From Nyssa sinensis (Eukaryota > Streptophyta > Magnoliopsida > Cornales > Nyssaceae), in the NCBI GenBank assembly GCA_008638375.1, contig CM018050.1, positions 29,479,723 to 29,543,722 on the forward strand: DNA of 64,000 bases, in the 5' to 3' direction. This document shows positions 22,685-33,283 of the stretch, in pieces. Within the stretch, counting starts at the first letter, position 1, and every line of letters begins with the position of its first letter. Made by a program: the position numbers and the translations under genes. Under the pieces are notes generated by a model, which was not told the DNA's origin, made no database searches, and worked only from the letters and a program-made list of their open reading frames with translations.

Positions 22685-22697
22685 TCCTTCCCTCCTT
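22685..22697 (-). other. Polypurine tract of the chromovirus element
   Basis: On the minus strand AAGGAGGGAAGGA directly precedes the LTR start TGTAAAG, preceded itself by GGGACGAAATTTC. This is the plus-strand primer position of an LTR retrotransposon and fixes its orientation. Confidence 0.8.
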
Positions 22698-23984
22698 AAA
22701 GAAATTTCGTCCCGAAATTTAAAAATATGTAACTTCTCGACGAAATAATAAAAGATCAATTCAAAACGCATTGTATCATGGAGACGTGCAGCCTTACCTA
22801 TGTATCATTCACCTCTCCCTCAGCCAGGCGATGTGAGACGACTTATCACCTTCTCCCTCCCCCCCTTTCCGGCTCAGCCACTCCGGGCAGGCAGGGTCCC
22901 TCGGCCCGCGCCTCCACACTCCCTGCTAGGGTCTGGTTCTGATCCCATCTATAACGACTCACTCCTCATGGCACAACACGTAACGAAATCCTTAACATGT
23001 TGGTTCATCCATGCAAACTTTTCAAATCCATCCATGCCTCACGGCCTGCTTCAATAACTCAATACAACAACAAAATAAAGGGGAGCTCTCACTGTTTACC
23101 AAGACACCTCAAAGTCTCTCACACACTTGCTAACCATCTTAACAATCTCAAATCAAGTCATGTAATCATCTAATAATTCACCACAATGGCATCAATACCA
23201 TAATCTTAAAATAAGGTCATCATCGTCTACCCTAGTCTATATATAACCGAGACTAAGTGTCATGCATCAATAAAATTAGCCTATTCATTTCAAGCCTATA
23301 CGTGTTAACTAAACATTCGAATGAAGGCAACATAGTCTATACATTCCAAATACAAAATTTAAAACAACATATCAAGGTTTGAAAAAGACAAAGCATTAGA
23401 GGAAATAAAAAGAATATCTCAATTCCTTCTAAGATTGTTTCAACTCATCATTGTTCTAGTCAACTTCTCAAATAAAGTCTCATAACAATAGAGATTCTCA
23501 GTGGAACTCGTCACTAATTCCAACTATGAATATACGTCAATCCTTAATCACATGTACCCAAAACACATGTATATATATAAATAGAATAAACAAACAACAT
23601 TCAGTGTCTAACACGTAGCTTACCACATCAGCACTCAAGTATAACATCCATCCAAGGATATACACATACATAAATAAGCACACCACCTGCCACACAGGTA
23701 ATTAGGTATACATCCAGCCCTATGGATATCTAGGCTCACAACCTATATCACAGACAACGAGTTCAAATTCTACCTTTTAATTTCACTTAGCCTGTTACGT
23801 AGATATAAACATCCAGTCTTAGCTCCTCACTAAACAAGCATACCACATGTTACACACATTTCACATACTAAAACCACCGTACTTAACCCAATCACGTAAT
23901 CCCAACCAGTCCAATCAAGTCGAGGTCTAACCTCTCCTATCTCGTAATGAAGCCCACCCCAGGAGGATCCACGGATACCCTGTG
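22698..23984 (-). mobile_element. Truncated internal 3' region of the chromovirus element
   Basis: Non-coding sequence between the polypurine tract and the point where pararetrovirus-like coding sequence resumes. It includes a GC-richer stretch at 22800-22960. No pol or chromodomain frame was recognised, so this is either a long 3' untranslated region or a deleted interior. The 5' part of the element and its other LTR are missing. Confidence 0.5.
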
Positions 23985-24397
23985 AAATAAAGAGGACACT
24001 AAATCCACTAGTGATTCTGATAATTCTTCTGAGTCAACTCAGTCTAAATTAGATGTAATAGAAACATCTAAATCTAAACAAGAACAACCTAATTCATGCT
24101 CCTGTTCTACATTACAATCCAATAATAATAATTATTGGAAAGCAATAGTTGAAATAAATAGCTTAAATATTAATGTGTTAACAAGTCACCAACAATCTTT
24201 ATTAGATTTATCAGATCAAATTCAAGATCCTGAAATCAAGAAAAAAATTGATTGAAGCATGCATTACATCCACATCTGCTTCATCTGAAGAAATTTCATA
24301 TCCTCTAAATTCTTTAGAATGATACAGTTTAAGAAAAGTCTTTAATCGGCTAGAGACTCGTACTATTAGTAGGACTACTTCCATAGTTGATTTAAGA
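23985..24397 (+). pseudogene. Caulimoviridae-like polyprotein remnant, segment 2
   Basis: Serine-, glutamine- and asparagine-rich codons (SDSDNSSESTQSKLDV, YWKAIVEINSLNINVL) with a stop near 24255 and another near 24330. It reads into the protease region downstream. It probably represents the region before the protease in the polyprotein. It is the continuation of the insertion broken by the LTR at 18817-22684. Confidence 0.5.
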
Positions 24398-25096
24398 ATG
24401 GAAGTAAACACACTTAAAACTGAAATTACTCAGTTAAAACATGCTCATAAGCAACTTATTAATGAAGTAATACAACTTCAACATAAATTTGAAGCTTTGG
24501 AATCTCCTAAGCAAACACATATCCAAGAAATTCTCCAAAATCCTGAATATTTGAATAATATAAATCAAATCAAATTTCAAAAATGGTATGTTCTAATCAC
24601 CTTGGTAATAAACCAAGAATATACTATGTCAAATGCCATTGTACTAATCGATAGTGGTGCTGATATGAATTGTATTCAAGAAGGATTGGTTCCAACCCAA
24701 TCCTTTGAGAAAACAACTTAATCACTCACAAGTGCAAATGGATCTAAAATGATCATTAAATATAAATGTAATAGTGTTTACATTTGTAAGGAAGGAATAT
24801 GTCTTCCCTCAAGCTTTCTCCTAATAAGAAATCTATCCCAACAAATTATCTTGGGAACTCCATTCTTAACGGCAATAATGCCTATTCAAAAAATTGACTC
24901 CACAAGAATATATGCTCATATAGATGGGCATCCTGTTACATTTCAATTTGTAATCAAACCACAAACTAAAATAATACATGATATTGAAAATAATATTAAT
25001 TTTAAAATATCACAAATTAATTTTCTACAAAAAGAAATCAAATTACTTTCCTTAGAAAATCAATTACAATCCTTTCAAATAAAGGAAAGAATTTAA
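24398..25096 (+). pseudogene. Caulimoviridae-like aspartic protease region
   Basis: Two open stretches (24398-24721 and 24749-25096), in the same frame and separated by an in-frame stop near 24719-24721. The first ends with a coiled-coil-like helix and the protease active-site strand IVLIDSGADMNCIQEGLVP (D-S-G triad intact). The second has the flap/strand IILGTPFLTAIMP and a helical tail. These features fit retropepsins of plant pararetroviruses and closely related polyproteins. The stop makes the copy non-functional. Confidence 0.72.
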
Positions 25097-25099
25097 CAA

Positions 25100-25437
25100 C
25101 TTTATAATCAATTTATCACTGAAATTTGCAGTGACATTCCCAATGCCTTTTGGGAAAAGAAACAACATATTGTTTCTTTACCCTATGAATCTACTTTTTA
25201 GGAAAAATATATTTCTACAAAAGTTAGACCCAGTCAAATGAAAAAAGATTATCTAGAATTATGTAAAAAAGAAATCCAAGAATTATTGGATAAAAAATTA
25301 ATTCGTAAAAACTCATCTCCATGGAGCTGCACAGCTTTCTATGTTAACAAAAATGCTGAAAAAGAACGTGGTAAACCACGATTAGTAATAAATTACAAGC
25401 CAATCAATGATTGTTTAAAATGGATTTTTCAATGGTA
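25100..25437 (+). pseudogene. Caulimoviridae-like reverse transcriptase N-terminus, truncated
   Basis: The open part at 25238-25438 carries LCKKEIQELLDKKLIRKNSS, SPWSCTAFYVNKNAE and PRLVINYKPIND, the fingers region of a pararetrovirus RT. Before reaching any catalytic aspartate the sequence jumps at about 25410-25440 into an unrelated part of the element that forms an inverted duplication. RT palm and RNase H are absent from the window. Confidence 0.72.
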
Positions 25438-26165
25438 GAACAAATTTGGTCCTTCTCTGGATATTCTTCTAGAACCATTAAAGATAAAATATTTTCCCTG
25501 ATTACAGTTTCATCCTAAATCAAAAGATATCCAACAATATTCTTGTCAGACATCATTTTATTATTTTACAAAATTTAGCATCCCATGGATCTGGCGGTGG
25601 GATATTATTTATCTTACTGATAGTCTGGACATTCCAATTTTAGCTAGGACTTTTCATACCAGATGGTGGCAAGCTTATCCCCTTGAGGATAAAGCCCAAG
25701 AAATCCAATTTTGTATTGAGGAGTATGCAAAAGCCTCCAAAAAGCTAGCAATAAAACCAGCTATTACTCCTATAAATCCATTTGATGCTTTAAAAGCTAT
25801 GGTCAAGCAAGAATTTCCCATGTTTGGAGAAAAAGAATTAATGATCAAATGTATTGAGGTTATGAAGGATCAATTTTTTCCACTTTTCCTTCCATAGATA
25901 TCTCCGATGGCGTGTCCATGACCTCTGAGCATAGTTGAGATAATCAGAATCAATTCACATGCTTAGCTGGGGAATCGCAAGATCCAGCGCCAGATCCATG
26001 GGATGCTAAATTCTGCAAAATAATAAAATGATGCCTGGCTAGAATATTGTTGGATATCCTTTGATTTAGGATGAAATTGTAACCAGGGTAAATATTTTAT
26101 CTTTAATGGTTCTAGAAGAATATCCAGAGAAGGATAAAATTTGTCCTACCGTTGAAAAATTCAGT
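25409..26165. repeat. Inverted duplication in pararetrovirus-like insertion
   Basis: Left arm about 25415-25600 and right arm about 25975-26165 are imperfect reverse complements (for example GGATATTCTTCTAGAACCAT at 25460 versus ATGGTTCTAGAAGAATATCC at about 26105). The spacer of about 380 bp reads on the plus strand as movement/capsid-like codons (RWWQAYPLEDKAQEIQF, INPFDALKAMVKQEFPMFGE). Such inverted rearrangements are frequent in endogenous pararetrovirus loci. Confidence 0.75.
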
Positions 26166-26537
26166 TGGGTAATATTTGCTCTGTTATCTTTTTATTAAAA
26201 TGGAAAAACCATGTATGCTTTTGTTTGAGATTTTGATAATAAAATGTATCTCCCCAAGCATGGTGATAATCCCAATAATTGAAATTATGGGAGATTCCTT
26301 TCAAGGTTAATTTCTTGATCTATTTGGATCCAAACCCCATTCGTTTGGTCTTAAGATTTTAAGAATATGATACTTGCTATAAGAAATTGGATTTTTTGAT
26401 TTTTTATTATTTTCCAGATGGTAGTAGTGTATTTCCACTGAATCTGATTCTTTCAGAATGACTTCTTAAATATAACGATATTTGTTATCTAGAGCAAAAT
26501 ATCCTTGCTTATCAAGATATCTATCTTTCAAATACCA
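26166..26537 (-). pseudogene. Caulimoviridae-like remnant in antisense orientation
   Basis: Beyond the right inverted arm the coding sense appears to be minus strand, with broken codons such as NKQGYFALDNKYRY and SDSVEIHYYHLENN, consistent with the inverted piece of the same element. Stops are frequent. It ends at the junction with block C at 26537. Confidence 0.4.
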
Positions 26538-26586
26538 GGGATAATTGTTTCACAACATAATATAACAACAAGAAAAATGACAAATG

Positions 26587-26618
<32 letters not shown>

Positions 26619-27060
26619 GCATGATATGTATGCGTGTATGAGATCCAAATCATAACAAGAGTTTGAAATATCCAAAATATCCTTCATGAACTAAGTGGTC
26701 GGAATACGTGCACGATAATGAAGCTTGAATCACCTTGGAGTAGAAGAAGACTTGAGTAACTCTAAGTCTAGGACTAATGTCATGATTACAACCAAAATAC
26801 ATTTTGTCAAACTGGATTAGCCAATCACAATATCGGACCCCTGGTCCTAACATTTTCAAAATGACAAAAGGAATCCTTTCATGTTTTTTTTTATACATTT
26901 TTTTTTAATTTTAACTAATTTTTTCTAACTTTTTTTAAAAGAGTTTTTCATTTTTTATAAAAATATATTTAATGTAAATAACTTATATTTTTTGTTTTTA
27001 ATAAATAACATTTTAATTGAGGTTTGAAAACAATTACGAGGTTTGAAAACAAAATAAAAA
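26538..27060. repeat. Segmental repeat block C (partial)
   Basis: Starting GGGATAATTGTTTCACAACA, it matches block A from about 16588 and block B from about 54618. It contains the end of the copia LTR (26538-26852, ending CCTAACA) and the shared flank beyond it. It then passes directly into the tandem array. The left junction, against the pararetrovirus-like sequence, is inside the LTR. Confidence 0.8.
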
Positions 27061-30000
27061 ACTAATGTAAATCAAATGAAATAAATCCAAGTTAATTTGT
27101 TTTACTCAAATGCGATTCATAAAATGTTCCAATACTTACAAGAAAAAATTACGCAAGTTCATTTTCTTTGGCTCGATCTTTCCTATTTATCTATCAATCA
27201 ACTTACCACCGTTTCATAAATTCTTGTTTTTTGACAAGTTTTTTCCATTTCTTTATCAATGTACTTATCATTGTCTTCTCTCTTATTTAAATAATTAAGT
27301 TAAACTTTGATTAAGTTACGAGTAATTGTTCTTATCTTGCTCTCAAAATTTAAAAAATAACTAAAAATTATATTTAATTGTTTTTTAAAGATTTTGCTAC
27401 CAAATGGAGACTATAATTTTGAGTAATACTGTTTCTTTGGTATTTTTAAAACAATTTAGAGGTTTGAAAACAAAATGAAAAACTAACGTAAATCAAATGA
27501 AATAAATCCAAGTTAAATTTTTTATCTCAAATGCGATTCATAAAATGTTCCACTACTTAGAAGAAAAAATTATGCAATTTCATTTTCTTTGGCCCGATCT
27601 TTCCTTTTTCTCTATGAATCTACTTACCACCGTTTTATAATTTCTTGTTTTTCGACCGGTTGTTTTCCTTTTCTTTGTCAATATACTTATTACTGTCTTC
27701 TCTCTTTTTTAAATAATTAAGTTAAACTTTGATTAAGTTACGAGTAATTGTTCTTCTTTTGCTCTCAAAAATAAAAAATAAAAAAAAGAAAAATTATTCG
27801 TAATTGTTTTTTAAAAATTTTGTTACCAAATGGATACTATAATTTTGAGTATTACTGTTTCTTTGATATTTTTAAAACAATTTAGAGCTTTGAAAACAAA
27901 ATAAAAAACTAATGTAAATCAAATGAAATAAATCCAAGTTATATTGTTTATCTCAAATGCGATTCATAAAATGTTCCACTACTTAGAAAAAAAAATTACG
28001 CAAGTTTATTTTCTTTGGCTCTATCTTTCCTATTTCTCTATCAATCCACTTACCACCATTTTATAATTACTTGTTTTTTGACAAGTTGTTTTTCATTTCT
28101 TTATCAATGTACTTATCATTGTCTTCTCTCTTATTTAAATAATTAAGTGAAACTTTGATAAAGTTACGAGTAATTGTTCTTCTCTTGCTCTCAAAAATTA
28201 AAAAATAATTAAAAATTATTTGTAATTGTTATTTAAAAATTTTAATACCAAAGGGATACTATAATTTTGAGTATTACTCTATCTTCGGTATTTTTAAAAC
28301 AATTTAGAGGTTTGAAAACAAAATAAAAAACTAATGTAAATGAAATGAAATAAATCCAAGTTAAATTGTTTTTCTCAAATGCGATTCATAAAATGTTCCA
28401 CTACTTCGAAGAAAAAATTACGCAATTTCATTTTCTTTGGCTCGATCTTTCCTTTTTCTCTATGAATCTACATACCACCTTTTTATAATTTCTTGTTTTT
28501 CGACCAGTTGATTTCCTTTTCTTTATCAATATACTTATTTTTGTCTTCTCTCTTTTTTAAATAATTAAGTTAAACTTTGATTAAGTTATGAGTAATTGTT
28601 CTTCTTTTGCTCTCAAAAATTAAAAAAAGAAAAAAGAAAAATTATTCGTAATTGTTTTTTAAAAATTTTGTTACCAAATGGATACTATAATTTTGAGTAT
28701 TACTGTTTCTTTGGTATTTTTAAAACAATTTAGAGGTTTGAAAACAAAATAAAAAACTAATGTAAATGAAATGAAACAAATCCAAGTTAAATTGTTTATC
28801 TCAAATGCGATTCATAAAATGTTCCACTACTTAGAAAAAAAAATTATGCAAGTTCATTTTCTTTGACCCTATCTTTCCTATTTCTCTATCAATCCGCCTA
28901 CCACCATTTTATAATTACTTGTTTTTTGACAAGTTGTTTTCCATTTCTTTATCATTGTCTTCTCTCTTATTTAAATAATTAAGTGAAACTTTGATTAAGT
29001 TACGAGTAATTGTTCTTCTCTTGCTATTAAAAATTAAAAGATAATTAAAAATTATTTGTAATTGTTTTTTAAAAAAAATTGTTACCAAATGGATTCTATA
29101 ATTTTGAATATAACTGTTTCTTTTGTATTTTTAAAACAATTTAGAGGTTTGAAAACAAAATAAAAAATTCACGTAAATCAAATGAAATAAATCCAAGTTA
29201 AATTGTTTATCTCAAATGCGATTCATAAAATGTTCCACTACTTAGTAGAAAAAATTACGCGAGTTCATTTTCTTTGGCTCGATCTTTCCTATTTCTCTAT
29301 CAATCCACCTACCACCATTTTATAATTTCTTTTTTTTTGACAAGTTGTTTTCCTTTCTTTATCTATGTACTTACCATTGTCTTCTCTCTCATTTAAATAA
29401 TTAAGTTAAACTTTGATTAAGTTACGAGTAATTGTTCTTCTCTTGCTCTCAAAAATTAAAAAATAATTAAAAATTATTTGTAATTGTTTTTAAAAAATTT
29501 TAATACCAAATGGATACTATAAGTTTGAGTATTACTCTTACTTTGGTATTTTTAAAACAATTTTGAGGTTTGAAAACAAAATAACAAACTAATGTAAATC
29601 AAATGAAATAAATCCAAGTTAAATTGTTTTTCTCAAATGCGATTCATAAAATGTTCCACTACTTAGAAGAAAAAATTACACAATTTCATTTTCTTTGGGT
29701 CGATCTTTCCTTTATCTCTATGAATCTACTTACCACCATTTTATAATTTCTTGTTTTTCGACCAGTTGTTTTCCTTTTCTTTATCAAAATACTTATTATT
29801 GTCTTCTCTCTTTTTCAAATAATTAAGTTAAACTTTGATTAAGTTACAAGTAATTTTTCTTCTTTTGCTCTCCAAAATAAAAAATAAAAAAAAGAAAAAT
29901 TATTCGTAATTGTTTTTTAAAAATTTTGTTACCAAATGGATACTATAATTTTGAGTATTACTGTTTCTTTGATATTTTTAAAACAATTTAGAGGTTTGAA

Positions 30001-33000
30001 AACAAAATAAAAAACTAATGTAAATCAAATGAAATAAATCCAAGTTATATTGTTTATCTCAAATGCGATTCATAAAATGTTCCACTACTTAGAAAAAAAA
30101 ATTACGCAAGTTCATTTTCTTTGGCTCTATCTTTCCTATTTCTCTATAAATCCACTTACCACCATTTTATAATTACTTGTTTTTTGACAAGTTGTTTTCC
30201 ATTTCTTTATCAATGTACCTATCATTGTCTTCTCTCTTATTTAAATAATTAAGTTAAACTTTGATTAAGTTACGAGTAATTGTTCTTTTCTTGCTCTCAA
30301 AAATTTAAAAATAATTGAAAACTATTAGTAATTGTTTTTTAAAAATTTTACTACCAAATGGATACTATAAGTTTGAGTATTACTCTTTCTTTGGTATTTT
30401 TTAAAACAATTTAGAGGTTTGAAAACAAAATAATAAACTAATGTAAATGAAATGAAATAAATCCAAGTTAAATTGTTTTTCTCAAATGCGATTCATAAAA
30501 TGTTCCACTACTTAGAAGAAAAAATTTCGCAATTTCATTTTCTTTGGCTCGATCTTTCCTATTTCTCTATGAATCTACTTACCACCGTTTTATAATTTCT
30601 TGTTTTTCGACCAGTTGTTTTCCTTTTCTTTATCAATATACTTATTATTGTCTTCTCTCTTTTTTAAATAATTATGTTAAACTTTGATTAAGTTACGAGA
30701 AATTGTTCTTCTTTTGCTCTCAAAAATAAAAAAAAAAAGAAAAATTATTCGTAATTGTTTTTTAAAAATTTTGTTACCAAATGGATACTATAATTTTGAG
30801 TATTACTGTTTCTTTGATATTTTTAAAACAGTTTAGAGGTTTGAAAATAAAATAAAAAACTAATATAAATCAAATGAAATAAATCCAAGTTATATTGTTT
30901 ATCTCAAATGCGATTCATAAAATGTTCCACTACTTACAAAAAAAAATTACGCAAGTTCATTTTCTTTGGCTCTATCGTCCTATTTCTCTATCAATCCACT
31001 TACCACCATTTTATAATTACTTGTTTTTTGAAAAGTTGTTTTCCATTTCTTTATCAATGTACTTATCATTGTCTTCTCTCTTATTTAAATAATTAAGTTA
31101 AACTTTGATTAAGTTACGAGTAATTGTTCTTCTCTTGCTCTCAAAAATTAAAAAATAATTAAAAATTATTTGTAATTTTTTTTTAAAAAATTTAATACCA
31201 AATGGATACTATAAGTTTGAGTATTACTCTTTCTTTGGTATTTTTAAAACAATTTAGAGGTTTGAAAACAAAATAAAAAACTAATGTAAATGAAATGAAA
31301 TAAATCCAAGTTAAATTGTTTTTCTCAAATGCGATTTATAAAATGTTCCACTACTTAGAAGAAAAAATTACGCAATTTCATTTTGTTTGGCTCGATCTTT
31401 CCTTTTTCTCTATGAATCTACTTACCACTGTTTTATCATTTCTTGTTTTTCGACCAATAGTTATCCTTTTCTTCATCAATATACTTATTATTGTCTTCTT
31501 TCTTTTTTAAAGAATTAAGTTAAACTTTGATTAAGTTACGAGTAATTGTTCTTCTTTTGCTCTCAAAAATTTTTTAAAAAATGAAAAATTATTCATAATT
31601 GTTTTTTAAAATTTTTTTTACCAAATGGATACTATAATTTTGAGTATTACTGTTTCTGTGGTATTTTTAAAACAATTTAGAGGTTTGAAAACAAAATAAA
31701 AAACTAATGTAAACCAAATGAAATAAATCCCAGTTATATTGTTTATCTCAAATGCGATTCATAAAATGTTCCACTACTTAGAAGAAAAAATTATGCAACT
31801 TCATTTTCTTTGGCTCGATCTTTCCTATTTCTCTATCATTCTACTTACCACCATTTTATAATTTCTTGTTTTTTGACAAGTTGTTTTCCATTTCTTTATC
31901 AATGTACTTATCATTGTCTTCTCTCTTATTTAAATAAGTAAGTTAAACTTTGATTAAGTTACGAGTAATTGTTTTTCTTTTGCTCTCAAAAATTAATAAA
32001 TAATTAAAAAATATTTTTATTTGTTTTTTAAAAATTTTGCTACCGAATGGATACTATAATTTTGAGTAATACTGTTTCTTTGGTATTTTGAAAACAACTT
32101 AGAGGTTTGAAAAAAATATAACAAACTAATGTAAATAAAATGAAATAAATCGAAGTTAAATTGTTTATCAAATGCGATTCATAAAATGTTCCACTACTTA
32201 GAAGAAAAAATTACGTAATTTCATTTTCTTTGGCTCGATCTTTCCTATTTCTTTATCAATCTACTTACCACCGTTTTATAATTTCTTGTTTTTTGACCAG
32301 TTGTTTTCCATTTCTTTATCAATATACTTATCATTGTCTTCTCCCTTTTTTAAATAATTAAGTTAAACTTTGATTAAGTTACGAGTAATTGTTCTTCTTC
32401 TGCTCTCAAAATAAAAAATTATTTGTAATTGGTTTTTAAAAATTTTGTTACCAAATGGATTCTATAATTTTGAGTATTACTGTTTCTTTTGTATTTTTAA
32501 AACAATTTAGAGGTTTGAAAACAAAATAAAAAACTAACGTAAATCAAATGAAATAAATCCAAGTTAAATTGTTTATCTCAAATGCGATTCATAAAATGTT
32601 CCACTACTTAGAAGAAAAAATTACGCAATTTCATTTTCTTTGGCTAGATCTTTCCTATTTCTCTATCAATCTACTTACCACCATTTTATTATTTCTTGTT
32701 TTTTGACCCTTTGTTTTCCATTTCTTGATCAATATACTTATCATTGTCTGCTCTCTTTTTTAAATAATTAAGTTAAACTTTGGTTAAGTTACAAGTAATT
32801 GTTCTTTTTCTGCTCTCAAAAATTAAAAATTATTTGTGATTGTTTTTTATAAGTTTTGTTACAAATGGATACTGTAATTTTGAGTATTACTGTTTCTTTG
32901 GTATTTTTAAAACAATTTAGAGGTTTGAAAACAAAATAAAAAACTAATGTAAATCAAATGAAATAAATCCAAGTTAAATTGTTTATCTCAAATGCGATTC

Positions 33001-33283
33001 ATAAAATGTTCCACTACTTAGAAGAAAAATTACGTAATTTCATTTTCTTTGGCTCGATCTTCCCTATTTCTCTATCAATCTACTTACCACCGTTTTATAA
33101 TTTCTTGTTTTTTGACAAGTTGTTTTCCATTTCTTTATCAATATACTTATCATTGTCTTCTCTCTTTTTTAAATAATTATGTTAAATTTTGATTAAGTTA
33201 TGAGGAATTGTTCTTCTTTTGCTCTATAAAATTAAAAAATATATATTAACAATTATTTGTAATTGTTTTTTTAAATTTTTTTA
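27061..33283. repeat. Tandem array, about 15 monomers of roughly 421 bp, with A/B higher-order pattern
   Basis: The anchor GCGATTCATAAAATGTTCCA occurs (one copy with a T substitution) at about 27112, 27533, 27959, 28381, 28807, 29218, 29639, 30065, 30488, 30910, 31331, 31754, 32174, 32584 and 32994; spacing is 410-426 bp. Monomers fall into two types that largely alternate: one with TCGACCAGTTG and TGAATCTAC, the other with TGACAAGTTG and TCAATCCAC. Open stretches starting MRFIKC or MFISNAI are the repeat and are not genes. The array is bounded on the right by a chromovirus LTR. Confidence 0.93.

Noticed and set aside
27110..33176. Several short open stretches starting MRFIKC or MFISNAI as a repeated small-protein family
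   Set aside because: They are the same position of the tandem repeat monomer read through; composition is low-complexity and they lack any separate coding signal.
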